NCBI RefSeq assembly: GCF_900105615.1 | Contig: NZ_LT630003.1 | Span: 682,001 to 746,000 of the forward strand | Source of the DNA: Lacrimispora sphenoides JCM 1415 | GTDB taxonomy: Bacteria; Bacillota; Clostridia; Lachnospirales; Lachnospiraceae | Reading direction: 5' to 3' | Length of the DNA stretch: 64,000 bases | Translations under genes and position numbers: made by a program | The notes under the pieces: generated by a model | The model's database searches: none | The model's input: only the letters and a program-made list of their open reading frames with translations | Told to the model about the DNA's origin: nothing | Part shown: piece by piece, positions 27,431-38,316 of the stretch | How positions within the stretch are numbered: the first letter of the stretch is position 1 | Layout: each line of letters starts with the position of its first letter

Positions 27431-27463
27431 AAAGCACCTGAATGAAGGTGCTTTTGTTCTTTC
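27431..27463 (+). terminator. Terminator after the cohesin gene
   Basis: Arms 27431-27439 and 27446-27454 followed by TTTTGTTCTTT. Confidence 0.8.
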
Positions 27464-27561
27464 GTTATTGGTTTTTAACATACGGTACGGAACCTCCGGT
27501 TTGTTTAGACAGAGCGCAGATGACGTATAAAATGGGGAATGATGCCAGATGATTTTTAGTG

Positions 27562-27608
27562 TTGAAAAAGGCGATGGATTGTGCTATTATGTGTATAACA
27601 GGTATAAC
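27562..27608 (+). promoter_or_regulatory. Promoter and candidate operator of the clpC operon
   Basis: TTGAAA at 27562-27567 and TATTAT at 27585-27590 are 17 bases apart. A tandem GTATAAC (27593-27599 and 27602-27608, 9-base period) covers the expected transcription start and is a candidate operator for the GntR protein encoded just downstream. No CtsR-type heptad repeat (GGTCAAANANRGTCAAA) was seen. Confidence 0.6.
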
Positions 27609-27624
27609 GAAAGATGGTGAAAAT

Positions 27625-28011
27625 ATGTTTTTACAAATTGATTTTAACAGTGATGAAGCGATTTACATTCAGCTTCGGAACCAGATAATCATAGGAATCG
27701 CCAGGTCAAGTATAAGAGAAGGTGACCCCCTGCCTTCCGTGCGCCAGATGGCCGACAACATAGGGATTAATATGCATACGGTAAATAAGGCGTACTCTGT
27801 GCTGAAACAGGAAGGATTTGTCAAGCTGGACCGCCGTAAAGGGGCCGTAGTATCGCTGGACGTGGATAAAATCCAGGTCCTTGATGAAATGCGCAAAGAT
27901 TTAGGAGTTGTGCTTGCCAGAGGAGTCTGTAAGAATATATCATGTGAAGAGGTTCACCAGCTGGTTGATGAGATATTCCAGTCGTTTTTAAGGGGCCAGG
28001 GGGAAGAGTGA
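27625..28011 (+). CDS. GntR-family (YtrA-like) transcriptional regulator
   Basis: From the ATG at 27625 (GGTGA just upstream) the protein has 128 residues. It has a GntR winged helix-turn-helix (about 8-75; IREGDPLPSVRQMADNIGIN...NTVNKAY-type layout) and a short C-terminal helical tail of about 50 residues, as in YtrA-type regulators without a ligand domain. It heads the mcsA-mcsB-clpC operon, where CtsR normally stands, so it is the likely operon regulator by position. It is not a CtsR by sequence. Confidence 0.87.
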   Translation: MFLQIDFNSDEAIYIQLRNQIIIGIARSSIREGDPLPSVRQMADNIGINMHTVNKAYSVLKQEGFVKLDRRKGAVVSLDVDKIQVLDEMRKDLGVVLARGVCKNISCEEVHQLVDEIFQSFLRGQGEE

Positions 28012-28033
28012 TTCACTGGATTGGAGGTTTTTT

Positions 28034-28618
28034 ATGTTATGTGAGAAATGTAAAATTCGCGAAGCAAATATACAATATACAGAAGTTGTAAATGGCACGA
28101 AGAAAGAGCACCATTTTTGTGCCCAATGTGCGAAAGAGATGGATTTTGGAGTGTATGCAGCTATTTTTGACGGGGAATTTCCCTTAGGAAAGCTGCTTTC
28201 CGGCCTTTTGGGAATAGAAGATAAGGATCAGGAGCCAGATAAGCTCCATCAGATCCTGTGTCCGACCTGCGGGACCGGTTACGATGAATTTGTAAGAGAC
28301 AGCAGATTTGGCTGTGCAGATTGCTACAGCGTATTTGGTCCCCTTATGGAGGACAGTTTAAAGCAGCTTCATGGAAATCTTATTCACACGGGAAAAACAC
28401 CGGTTTACCAGAGGCAGGACAGTATGGATCCGGCCGGCCATGGGAACGTCCGCTCTGCGGGGGCACCAATAGACCCGGAAAGCGCTGCCAACTATGAGGA
28501 AATCTTTCAGTGGGATGCCAAATTAAAGGAAGCCCTGCGATTTGAGGATTATGAAACGGCAGCTGTTTGCCGCGATAAGATAAGAGAGCTGAAGAAAGGA
28601 AATGAGACAGATGCTTAG
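28034..28618 (+). CDS. mcsA: McsA-type zinc protein, activator of arginine kinase McsB
   Basis: The 194-residue protein has CxxC zinc-binding pairs (MLCEKC at residues 3-6, FCAQC, LCPTC, GCADC) and a C-terminal UVR motif (LKEALRFEDYETAAVCRDKIR). McsA binds and activates McsB, which labels proteins for ClpC. It overlaps mcsB by 8 bases. The length is close to the family's usual 180-185 residues. Confidence 0.9.
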   Translation: MLCEKCKIREANIQYTEVVNGTKKEHHFCAQCAKEMDFGVYAAIFDGEFPLGKLLSGLLGIEDKDQEPDKLHQILCPTCGTGYDEFVRDSRFGCADCYSVFGPLMEDSLKQLHGNLIHTGKTPVYQRQDSMDPAGHGNVRSAGAPIDPESAANYEEIFQWDAKLKEALRFEDYETAAVCRDKIRELKKGNETDA

Positions 28619-29642
28619 ATGGTTTGAACAGAAGGACACTGGTCGGCCTGGAGTGATAAGCAGCCGGATCCGTCTGGTAAGAAACTGGCAGGATTACCAG
28701 TTTCCTTCTGCGCTTAGTGAAAAAGAAGGCGAAGAGATGGTCCGCAGGCTGGAGTTCGGCTTAAAGGATTTAGGCAAGGAAGAAGGCCGGAATTTTGAAT
28801 TTTCCATGCTTTCGGACTTGGAAGAGCTGGACCGGGTGGCCCTTAAAGAGCGGAGAGCTCTTAATTCCGCAGCTGTTTTAAACAAAAAGCCTGCCGGTAT
28901 TTTTATATCAGAGAATGAAGACACCGGAATCGTGCTTAACTGCGATGATCACATCCGGATCCAGCTTCTCCAGATGGGCCTTCACTTAGAGGAGCTTTGG
29001 GAAAGGGCAGATAAGATCGATGATTATATCAATGAGCGGTTTGCTTATGCATTTGATGACCGTTACGGTTATCTCACCTCGTTTCCCACGAATATGGGGA
29101 CCGGCTTAAGGGCATCGGTGGTGGTTCACCTTCCCATGCTGTCCCAAGGGAAAAAGTTCCAGGGGCTTATCAGCGATATGAGCCGCTTCGGAGCTTCTGT
29201 CCGGGGCGTCTATGGGGAAAGGGATGAGAATTTCGGTTCCCTTTATGAGATATCAAACCAGAAAACCCTGGGTCAGACGGAGCGGGAAATAATCGATACC
29301 GTTACAAAGGCAGCGATCCAGCTGACCAACCAGGAGTTTCAGGTGAGGAAGCTTTCTCTCCAAAGGCACAGGGAAGAGAGAGAGGATGAAGTTTACAAAT
29401 CCTATGGGGTATTAAAATACTCCAGACGGCTGACTTCCAGGGATGCTATGATTTTCCTATCACAGATCATGGCAGGGCTGGCAGACGGCCTGATCCATAC
29501 GGAGGAAGATTTTTCCGTCTACCGCTTGATGCTTGGAATCCAGCCGGCGAATCTGCAGAAGCTTTCAGACCGCCCATTAAGCAAGGAAGAACTGGATGGA
29601 GCCAGGGCGGAATTTATCCGGAGAGAATTGCCGGAACTATGA
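28611..29642 (+). CDS. mcsB: Protein arginine kinase McsB
   Basis: From the ATG at 28611 the protein has 343 residues. It belongs to the ATP:guanido phosphotransferase fold: SSRIRLVRN near the start, the NCDDHIRIQ block with the catalytic-loop Cys, and TSFPTNMGTGLRASV. It phosphorylates arginines on unfolded proteins, marking them for ClpCP. An ATG at 28602 is possible, but AAAGGA (28595-28600) is better spaced for 28611. Coupled to mcsA by overlap; clpC starts 16 bases on. Confidence 0.9.
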   Translation: MLRWFEQKDTGRPGVISSRIRLVRNWQDYQFPSALSEKEGEEMVRRLEFGLKDLGKEEGRNFEFSMLSDLEELDRVALKERRALNSAAVLNKKPAGIFISENEDTGIVLNCDDHIRIQLLQMGLHLEELWERADKIDDYINERFAYAFDDRYGYLTSFPTNMGTGLRASVVVHLPMLSQGKKFQGLISDMSRFGASVRGVYGERDENFGSLYEISNQKTLGQTEREIIDTVTKAAIQLTNQEFQVRKLSLQRHREEREDEVYKSYGVLKYSRRLTSRDAMIFLSQIMAGLADGLIHTEEDFSVYRLMLGIQPANLQKLSDRPLSKEELDGARAEFIRRELPEL

Positions 29643-29658
29643 CAGGAGGATTGAATTT

Positions 29659-32109
29659 ATGATAGACAGATTTACAACAAAGGCCAGGACAGCCATTAAT
29701 CTGGCCGTTCAGGCAGCGGAACGTCTCGGCCACAGCTATGTGGGAACGGAACACTTATTAATCGGGCTTTTAGAAGAGGGCAGCGGAGTTGCTTCCAGAG
29801 TTCTGGAAGAGAATGGTGTAAAAGAGGAGAAGGTTTTAAACCTGATCAGCCAGCTGATCGCTCCTGATCAGGCAGTCAGGCTGAAAGAAGGTAACGGGTA
29901 TACTCCGGGTGCCAGAAGGGTTTTAGAGAACAGCTACCGGGAAGCCGTGCGGTTTAAGGCAAATTTAATCGGTACGGAGCATTTGCTCATTTCCATAATC
30001 CGTGACAATGACTGCGTCGCTTCCAGGCTTTTAAATACCATTGGAATCAGCATTCAAAAGCTATACATTGATGTGCTGTCTGCGATGGGTGAGGATGCTC
30101 CTGCCAATAAGGAAGAGCTTATGAAATCACCAAAGTCAAAAGGCAGTACGCCCACTCTTGACAGTTACAGCAGAGATTTAACGGAGCTTGCAGTACAGGG
30201 AAAGCTTGATCCGGTCATCGGAAGAGAGTCGGAGATCAAGCGTCTGATCCAGATACTGAGCCGGAGGACCAAGAATAATCCGTGTCTCATCGGAGAGCCT
30301 GGAGTTGGGAAAACTGCAGTTGTGGAAGGTCTGGCTCAGATGATAGCAGAAGGTGACGTGCCTGAAACCATTGAAGGCAAGAGGCTTCTGACCCTGGATT
30401 TATCCGGCATGGTAGCCGGTTCCAAATACAGGGGGGAATTTGAAGAAAGAATTAAGAAGGTGATTGCCGAAGTGATCGATGATGGGGAAGTTCTTCTTTT
30501 CATCGATGAGATCCATACGATTATCGGTGCAGGAGGAGCGGAGGGAGCCATTGACGCCTCCAATATCTTAAAGCCCTCTCTGGCAAGAGGAGAATTGCAG
30601 CTGATCGGTGCCACCACCATTGAAGAGTACCGCAAATATATCGAAAAGGACTCTGCCCTGGAACGGCGTTTCCAGCCGGTTACGGTGGAGGAGCCATCGG
30701 AAGAGGCTGCTGTCGACATATTAAGAGGACTGAAAGGCCGGTATGAGGACCATCATAGGGTAACCATTACAGACGATGCCTTAAAGGCAGCCGTAAAGCT
30801 GTCTTTCAGGTATATCAATGACCGTTTCCTTCCGGATAAGGCAATTGATGTTATTGACGAAGCTTCTTCCAAGGTACGCCTGACTACATTTGTAGAGCCG
30901 GGTGAAATTAAAGAACTGGAAGCTGAGATCGAGCAGCTGGAGGATCAAAAGGAAGCCGCTATTAAAGCCGAAGCTTACGAAAAGGCAGGAGCCATTAAGA
31001 AGAAGCAGGAAAAGAAGCGGGAAAAGATTGAGAAGATCCGGGATCGCTGGCAAAAGGAAAAAACATCAAAGAACCTCATAGTCGATGAGGGAGAGATCGC
31101 TGATGTGGTATCCAGCTGGACCAAGATCCCTGTTAGAAAGCTGGAAGAGGGAGAGAGTGAACGCCTCCGCAATCTGGAAGCCATCCTCCATGAGAGGGTG
31201 ATCGGCCAGGAGGAAGCGGTTACCGCTGTTTCAAAGGCCATACGCCGGGGGAGAGTGGGACTTAAGGACCCCAGGCGCCCCATTGGTTCCTTCCTGTTTT
31301 TAGGACCTACAGGCGTGGGAAAAACCGAGTTATCCAAAGCCCTTTCCGAAGCCATGTTCGGAACGGACAATGCATTGATCCGGGTAGACATGTCTGAGTA
31401 TATGGAGAAGCACAGCGTTTCCAAGATGATCGGCTCACCGCCAGGATACGTAGGCTATGATGAAGGCGGACAGCTTAGTGAAAAGGTCCGCAGGAATCCC
31501 TATTCCGTCATCTTGTTCGATGAGATCGAAAAGGCTCATCCCGATGTGTTTAATATTCTGCTTCAGGTACTGGACGACGGACATATTACAGATGCCCAGG
31601 GCCGTAAGATTGATTTTAAGAACACCATTATCATCATGACCTCCAATGCAGGTGCGGAGAACATCATTTCGCCCAAACGTCTGGGCTTTGGTGCAGTTGG
31701 GGATGAAAAGGCTGATTATAAGATCATGAAGGACCGGGTCATGGAGGAAGTAAAGCGCCTGTTCAAGCCGGAATTCATTAACAGGATCGATGAGATCATC
31801 GTATTCCATACGTTAAATAAAACTCACATGAAGGATATCGTGACGATCATGGTGAAAGATATCATGAAGCGGACATCAGAACAGATGAGCATCACCCTGA
31901 CAATCGAAGAGGATGCCAAGGAATACCTGATCAATAAAGGGTATGATGAGAAATACGGCGCAAGACCGTTAAGACGTACCATTCAGAACTGCCTGGAGGA
32001 TAAACTGGCAGAAGAGATCTTAAATGGAACGGTAAAAACAGGGGATGACGTAGTTGTGGCCGCAGGTGAGGACGGACTAAAATTTTCTGTCAGGGAGCTG
32101 GTAAAATAA
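29659..32109 (+). CDS. clpC: ClpC ATPase, Hsp100 unfoldase
   Basis: From the ATG at 29659 (AGGAGG at 29644-29649) the protein has 816 residues: two Clp_N repeats (about 1-145), AAA1 with GEPGVGKT, a middle UVR-like coiled coil (about 410-460), AAA2 with GPTGVGKT, and a ClpB-D2-type C-terminal domain. It unfolds substrates, including McsB-labelled proteins, for ClpP. No ClpP gene is in the window. The operon is GntR-mcsA-mcsB-clpC. Confidence 0.95.
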   Translation: MIDRFTTKARTAINLAVQAAERLGHSYVGTEHLLIGLLEEGSGVASRVLEENGVKEEKVLNLISQLIAPDQAVRLKEGNGYTPGARRVLENSYREAVRFKANLIGTEHLLISIIRDNDCVASRLLNTIGISIQKLYIDVLSAMGEDAPANKEELMKSPKSKGSTPTLDSYSRDLTELAVQGKLDPVIGRESEIKRLIQILSRRTKNNPCLIGEPGVGKTAVVEGLAQMIAEGDVPETIEGKRLLTLDLSGMVAGSKYRGEFEERIKKVIAEVIDDGEVLLFIDEIHTIIGAGGAEGAIDASNILKPSLARGELQLIGATTIEEYRKYIEKDSALERRFQPVTVEEPSEEAAVDILRGLKGRYEDHHRVTITDDALKAAVKLSFRYINDRFLPDKAIDVIDEASSKVRLTTFVEPGEIKELEAEIEQLEDQKEAAIKAEAYEKAGAIKKKQEKKREKIEKIRDRWQKEKTSKNLIVDEGEIADVVSSWTKIPVRKLEEGESERLRNLEAILHERVIGQEEAVTAVSKAIRRGRVGLKDPRRPIGSFLFLGPTGVGKTELSKALSEAMFGTDNALIRVDMSEYMEKHSVSKMIGSPPGYVGYDEGGQLSEKVRRNPYSVILFDEIEKAHPDVFNILLQVLDDGHITDAQGRKIDFKNTIIIMTSNAGAENIISPKRLGFGAVGDEKADYKIMKDRVMEEVKRLFKPEFINRIDEIIVFHTLNKTHMKDIVTIMVKDIMKRTSEQMSITLTIEEDAKEYLINKGYDEKYGARPLRRTIQNCLEDKLAEEILNGTVKTGDDVVVAAGEDGLKFSVRELVK

Positions 32110-32211
32110 CTAGCCATTTTATATCAATTCGTGTATAATAGCTACAAGCGAGATCATTAGTTCATCGCCTTAAAAAAGGATAAGTAAACAAAATACTAGG
32201 AGGGCAAACCA

Positions 32212-32625
32212 ATGCCGGTAATTGAAGATTTAATCCGCTCAGAGCAGGACGGGACGATCAGTTTTGGTAATTACAAATTAAAGACAAAGTCAAAATTACA
32301 GGATTTTGAACACGACGGTGATTTATATAAAGTAAAGACTTTTTACGAGATAACCAAGCTGGAAAGAAACGGCATGTTCGTATACGAATCCGTTCCTGGA
32401 ACCGCTGCCATGAATTTCACCGTATCCGATGATGGGGTAGGGTTTTTAGTAGAAGGTGATAAGGATGCCCAGCTGACCGTTCAGCTGGCAGAGGATACCG
32501 AATATGAGGTTTATGTGGATGATGCTGCCGTGGGCGGCATGAGAACCAACATGAGCGGTAAGCTGTCCATCAGCGTGGAACTGAATGAAGGAACACCTGT
32601 AGCAGTGAAGATCAAACGAAGATAA
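32212..32625 (+). CDS. Conserved small beta-rich protein of unknown function
   Basis: A 137-residue soluble protein (MPVIEDLIRSEQDGTISFGN...). Similar proteins are common in Lachnospiraceae next to radA or clpC and are sometimes labelled endosialidase in databases, which I would not trust. GGAGGG precedes the ATG. A TATAAT at 32134-32139 suggests its own promoter, though a -35 box is unclear. Confidence 0.75.
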   Translation: MPVIEDLIRSEQDGTISFGNYKLKTKSKLQDFEHDGDLYKVKTFYEITKLERNGMFVYESVPGTAAMNFTVSDDGVGFLVEGDKDAQLTVQLAEDTEYEVYVDDAAVGGMRTNMSGKLSISVELNEGTPVAVKIKRR

Positions 32626-32742
32626 CAGGATGAGAAGCTGGGTTCGGCCCTTTTATAAAGAGCCGGGCCCAGATTTTTTGCATGAGCAATGAGCCGGACG
32701 AATATGCCAGCATATTCCTTTGGCAAATAGGAGGAAATTCCC

Positions 32743-34140
32743 ATGGCAAAGGGAAAGACGACCGCATTTTTCTGCAAGGAATGCGGATTTGAATCGGCAA
32801 AGTGGCTGGGACAGTGTCCGGCCTGTAAAGAATGGAATACATTTGTGGAGGAGCCTTCCGGTAAAAAGGAACCGGCTGCAAAGCGGGGAATCAGTGGAAA
32901 AGGGGACGGGACCGCAGGAAATCATTTCCTGAATGCCAAGCCCTCCCGTTTGTCTGATATTCAGTTAGACGAGCAGGACCGGATGAAGACCGGATATGAG
33001 GAACTGGACCGGGTTTTAGGCGGCGGCGTTGTCAAAGGCTCACTCGTGCTGGTAGGCGGTGATCCAGGCATCGGAAAATCCACCCTGCTTTTACAGGTTT
33101 GCCGCAATCTTGCGGCCGGCAGCAGGAAGGTGCTTTACATATCAGGAGAAGAATCCCTAAAACAGATTAAGCTGCGGGCAAACAGAATCGGGGAAGTGAA
33201 GGGGGATTTGTTATTCCTTTGTGAAACCAGCCTGGAGTTGATTGAAAGTGCCATTGAAGAGGAAAAGCCAGATGTGGTAATCATTGATTCCATACAGACC
33301 ATGTTCCGGGAAGAAATCTCTTCCGCCCCGGGAAGTGTCAGCCAGGTAAGGGAATCCACCAATATCCTGATGCAGATCGCCAAGGGGGCGGGAATCGCCA
33401 TATTTATCGTAGGTCATGTGACAAAAGAAGGCGTGGTGGCCGGTCCCAGAGTCTTAGAGCATATGGTTGATACGGTTTTGTATTTTGAAGGAGACCGAAG
33501 CGCTTCTTACCGGATCATCCGGGGAGTGAAAAACCGTTTTGGATCCACCAACGAGATCGGCGTTTTTGAAATGGTCGAAAGCGGGCTTTCTGAGGTGAAG
33601 AATCCTTCGGAATATATGCTCAGCGGAAGGCCGGAGGATGCCTCTGGTGCAGTGGTAGCCTGTTCCATGGAAGGTACCAGGCCCATGCTGCTGGAGGTTC
33701 AGGCCCTGGTCACCCCAACGGCTTTCGGTATGCCAAGGCGTACTGCGGCTGGTACGGATTATAACCGGGTGAATCTTTTAATGGCTGTTTTGGAAAAACG
33801 ATGCCATTATGACCTGTCCCATTTTGATGCTTATGTGAATATTACGGGCGGTCTGCGTATGAATGAGCCGGCCTTAGACTTAGCGATTATAATGGCAATT
33901 GTGTCCAGTATGAAGGATAAGGCCGTAGATCCGAAAACCATTATCTTTGGAGAAGTGGGACTGGCAGGAGAGGTGCGGGCCGTGTCCATGGCACAACAGA
34001 GAGTGAATGAGGCAAAGAAGCTGGGATTTAACACCTGCGTGCTGCCGGAGATTTCCCTTGGAAAGATGGGGAAGGTGGAAGGGATGCGGCTGATAGGAGT
34101 CACGAATGTAAGAGAGGCGATTGTGAGAGTTATGGGGTGA
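32743..34140 (+). CDS. radA: DNA repair/recombination helicase RadA (Sms)
   Basis: The 465-residue protein has an N-terminal C4 zinc finger (CKEC...CPAC, residues 11-28), a RecA-like ATPase with Walker A GGDPGIGKS (Lys112), the RadA-specific KNRFG motif, and a Lon-like C-terminal domain. It processes recombination intermediates by branch migration. GGAGG precedes the ATG by about 9 bases. A hairpin terminator overlaps its stop codon. Confidence 0.95.
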   Translation: MAKGKTTAFFCKECGFESAKWLGQCPACKEWNTFVEEPSGKKEPAAKRGISGKGDGTAGNHFLNAKPSRLSDIQLDEQDRMKTGYEELDRVLGGGVVKGSLVLVGGDPGIGKSTLLLQVCRNLAAGSRKVLYISGEESLKQIKLRANRIGEVKGDLLFLCETSLELIESAIEEEKPDVVIIDSIQTMFREEISSAPGSVSQVRESTNILMQIAKGAGIAIFIVGHVTKEGVVAGPRVLEHMVDTVLYFEGDRSASYRIIRGVKNRFGSTNEIGVFEMVESGLSEVKNPSEYMLSGRPEDASGAVVACSMEGTRPMLLEVQALVTPTAFGMPRRTAAGTDYNRVNLLMAVLEKRCHYDLSHFDAYVNITGGLRMNEPALDLAIIMAIVSSMKDKAVDPKTIIFGEVGLAGEVRAVSMAQQRVNEAKKLGFNTCVLPEISLGKMGKVEGMRLIGVTNVREAIVRVMG

Positions 34141-34170
34141 AGCCATTTAAGGCTTCGCCCTTATTTTATT
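34135..34170 (+). terminator. radA terminator
   Basis: Arms 34135-34144 and 34151-34160 (10 bases, one G-T pair), then TTATTTTATT. Confidence 0.75.
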
Positions 34171-34197
34171 TAGTGATTTACGTTCTATATATATAAT
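34169..34197 (+). promoter_or_regulatory. Promoter of the PTS operon
   Basis: TTTAGT at 34169-34174 and TATAAT at 34192-34197 with a 17-base spacer, beginning within the radA terminator tail. Confidence 0.5.
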
Positions 34198-34202
34198 TGA
34201 GA

Positions 34203-34326
34203 AATTTCCCGCAATAATGGGAAAAATAACAGATGTCCTTACCTTGTGCCGAAAATGCTGGCAAGGCTATTTTTTTACATGCCTGTATGATATGTTATTT
34301 ACGGATGAAGATTTTCGCGAAAAATC
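34203..34326 (+). promoter_or_regulatory. Structured leader of the PTS operon
   Basis: The leader contains a TTTCCC/GGGAAA hairpin (34203-34222), then a hairpin built on CCTTG-GCC and GGCAAGG with a following T run (about 34241-34277) that looks like an intrinsic terminator ahead of the genes, and finally a near-perfect palindrome GATTTTCGCGAAAAATC near 34310-34326, a candidate operator. This arrangement suggests attenuation and/or repressor control of the PTS genes. Confidence 0.5.
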
Positions 34327-34352
34327 ACATTTACCTATAGGAGGATATTATT

Positions 34353-35900
34353 ATGATGGAGAAACTGCAGCGGTTTGGAGGAGCGATGATGGCACCCGTA
34401 ATGCTTATGCCATTTGCCGGTATTATCATCGGATTCTCGACCATTTTTATGAATGCAGATATTATGGGGGCATTAGCAGCAGACACTACGCTCTGGTATA
34501 AATTTTGGTCCATGATGTACGATGGGGGATATGCAATTTTTAATCAGCTTCCATTATTATTTGTAATTTCATTGCCCATTGGCCTGGCTAAAAAGGCAGC
34601 AGGGCGTGCGGCGATGGAATCTTTTGTAATCTATATTATTTTTAACTACTTTATTCAATCCCTGCTTACATTCTTTGGTGATACCATGTTCCATGTGGAT
34701 TTTGCCCAGGAAATAGGCGGTACAAGCGGACTTACAATGGTTGCCGGAATTAAAACCATGGATATGAGCGTGATTGGAGCCATTATGATTGCTGCAATTG
34801 CTGTATGGATCCACAACCGCTGGTATGATAAGAAGCTTCCCAGCTTAATAAGCTCTTTTCAAGGTTCAGCCTTAATTGTCATTATCGGATTTGTTTTCAT
34901 GATACCAATGGCTTTTGCTGTGTGCGTTGTATGGCCTGGCGTTCAATCCGCTATTTTAGGATTGCAGGAATTCTTATCAAAGTCCGGTAATTTAGGTGTA
35001 TTCCTGTTTACCTTTTTAGAACGTATAACACTTCCTACCGGCTTGCATCATTTCTTATGGACACCGTTTGATTTAGGTCCTGCAGTCATTGCAGATGGCA
35101 ACTGGACACACTGGATGGCCAATGTAAATGAATACGCTGCTTCCACAGCTCCCTTAAAGGAATTATTTCCTACCGGCGGATTTGCATTATATGGAAACTG
35201 TGCCGTCTGGGGAATGCCTGCCATAGCGTTTGCTATGTATAAAACAGCCCGTCCGGAGAATAGAAAGAAAGTTGCGGCGATGCTGATTTCTGCTACGATC
35301 CCTGCAGTATTGTGCGGTATTACTGAGCCTATTGAATTTACATTCTTATTTATATCACCCATGCTGTTTGCAGTAGGTGCGGTTCTTGCTGCTTTGCTCT
35401 CCACTGTTTTGTACATGTTTGGGGTCGTTGGTTATCAAGGCGGCGGGCTCATGGATTACATTACCTATAACTGGATGCCGATGATGAAGAATCATATGGG
35501 AGAAGTTATTACTCATATTGTGATCGGCTTAATCTTCTCCGTTATCTATTTTGTGGTATTTTACTGGGCGATAAAGAAATTCAATATTATGACTCCCGGA
35601 AGAGAAAAGGATATGGGCAGTGAAGTAGAATTAGGAAAGCAGACCGGATCTGCCTCCAGTGTCTTTCATGACGAAGCCGTTGGCTTTTTACAGGCTTTGG
35701 GAGGGAAGGGAAATATCGAAAGCGTTACAAATTGTATGACTAGATTGCGTCTCAGTGTAAAAGATGAAAGCCTTGTTGCAGCGGATGAGGATTTTAAGAA
35801 ATATAATGCAAAAGGCGTTGTCCGTAAAGGGAAAGCAATTCAGGTCATCATTGGATTTGATGTAGAAAATGTAAAAAATGAATTTGAAAAACTGTTATAA
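34353..35900 (+). CDS. Alpha-glucoside-type PTS enzyme IICB
   Basis: A 515-residue protein with a polytopic EIIC domain (about 1-410; GITEPIEFTFLFISP is the signature) followed by an EIIB domain (about 430-515) with the phosphocysteine in TNCMTRLRL. The nearby GH4 enzyme suggests maltose- or other alpha-glucoside substrates, giving a 6-phospho-glucoside inside. No EIIA domain is encoded here, so another gene must supply it. AGGAGG lies at 34339-34344. Confidence 0.9.
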   Translation: MMEKLQRFGGAMMAPVMLMPFAGIIIGFSTIFMNADIMGALAADTTLWYKFWSMMYDGGYAIFNQLPLLFVISLPIGLAKKAAGRAAMESFVIYIIFNYFIQSLLTFFGDTMFHVDFAQEIGGTSGLTMVAGIKTMDMSVIGAIMIAAIAVWIHNRWYDKKLPSLISSFQGSALIVIIGFVFMIPMAFAVCVVWPGVQSAILGLQEFLSKSGNLGVFLFTFLERITLPTGLHHFLWTPFDLGPAVIADGNWTHWMANVNEYAASTAPLKELFPTGGFALYGNCAVWGMPAIAFAMYKTARPENRKKVAAMLISATIPAVLCGITEPIEFTFLFISPMLFAVGAVLAALLSTVLYMFGVVGYQGGGLMDYITYNWMPMMKNHMGEVITHIVIGLIFSVIYFVVFYWAIKKFNIMTPGREKDMGSEVELGKQTGSASSVFHDEAVGFLQALGGKGNIESVTNCMTRLRLSVKDESLVAADEDFKKYNAKGVVRKGKAIQVIIGFDVENVKNEFEKLL

Positions 35901-35904
35901 ATGA

Positions 35905-37272
<1,368 letters not shown>

Positions 37273-37314
37273 GATGAACTTGTAAAAGTGTGGATCGTAT
37301 ATATCGTTTATTGG

Positions 37315-37346
37315 AAAATGACAGAGTCTTATCTGTCATTTTTCTT
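37315..37346 (+). terminator. Terminator after the GH4 gene
   Basis: Perfect 11-base arms 37315-37325 and 37332-37342 followed by TTTCTT. Confidence 0.85.
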
Positions 37347-37426
37347 ATGTAAGAGCCGGATTTCGGTGGTATATTTTTTGCCCGGGATATGATACTATGA
37401 AAGAAATACGAAATTGAGGTGGCATC

Positions 37427-38179
37427 ATGCTGATTGAAGCGATTAATAAAAATTACGATAAATTAAATGAATCAGACATTCAAAGCCTTTCTATTATCAT
37501 GTCGATTGTATATAAAATTTCTGAAATGAGTATTGAAGACCTGGCAAACGAATGCAATACATCGAAAAGCACGATTTTAAGATTGACCCAGAAGCTAGGG
37601 TTTTCCGGATACAGTGAATTTAAGAACTATCTGAAATGGGAGAAGAAAGAACATGTAAAAGGGAATGATAAGGATATCAAATCAGACATAAGAAGCGATT
37701 TCTTAAATACGTGCCAGCAGATAGAATCCTCTGCGAATCTGTCTGCCATAGCAAAGGAAATTCATAAGTCCCAAAATGTTGTTGTTTATGGTACGGGACA
37801 GGCCCAGCGCCATTGTGCAATGGAAATGCAGCGTTTGTTTATGCAGATGAATAAATATATCTATCATGTAGGTGCAAGTGATGAGCTTTGTATGCTGTCA
37901 AAGAATCTGGGACCTGAGGATTTATTAATTGTGATATCTTTGTCCGGGAATGTGCAGAAAATAAAGGATACTTTGCAATTACTTCATTTGAAGAAAGTGA
38001 AGATCGTTTCTATTACAAATCTTCAAAGTAATTTGCTGGCGGGTATGAGTGATTACAGCCTGTATGCTGTCAGCAGTCCTGTTAAGATTGGTGAACACCT
38101 ATATCATAATTCCTTTGTTAACTTTTTAACTGTTATTGAGTATGTGTTTTTGAGTTATATTGAGGTGAGTGAAGGATAG
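37427..38179 (+). CDS. RpiR/MurR-family transcriptional regulator
   Basis: The 250-residue protein has an N-terminal HTH_6 domain (about 1-75; DLANECNTSKSTILRLTQKLGFSGYSEFK) and a SIS sugar-phosphate-binding domain (about 105-235; VVYGTGQAQRHC and VISLSGN). It probably controls the PTS/GH4 genes immediately upstream in response to a sugar phosphate. It has its own ribosome site (GAGGTGG). Confidence 0.9.
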   Translation: MLIEAINKNYDKLNESDIQSLSIIMSIVYKISEMSIEDLANECNTSKSTILRLTQKLGFSGYSEFKNYLKWEKKEHVKGNDKDIKSDIRSDFLNTCQQIESSANLSAIAKEIHKSQNVVVYGTGQAQRHCAMEMQRLFMQMNKYIYHVGASDELCMLSKNLGPEDLLIVISLSGNVQKIKDTLQLLHLKKVKIVSITNLQSNLLAGMSDYSLYAVSSPVKIGEHLYHNSFVNFLTVIEYVFLSYIEVSEG

Positions 38180-38316
38180 TTGCGGCCACATTGCTGGCCG
38201 CATTTCTTATGCTGTTTCCTTCCTCTCCGGCAGCTGTGGAAATGCCAATTCTTAACAGGACTCTCATTGCATAAATTATATATATGCGCCATTGCTGTAG
38301 ATGAGGAGAACCGATC

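Noticed and set aside
27625..28011. Annotation of the first clpC-operon gene as CtsR
   Set aside because: The helix-turn-helix is of the GntR type and the C-terminal CtsR dimer domain is missing.
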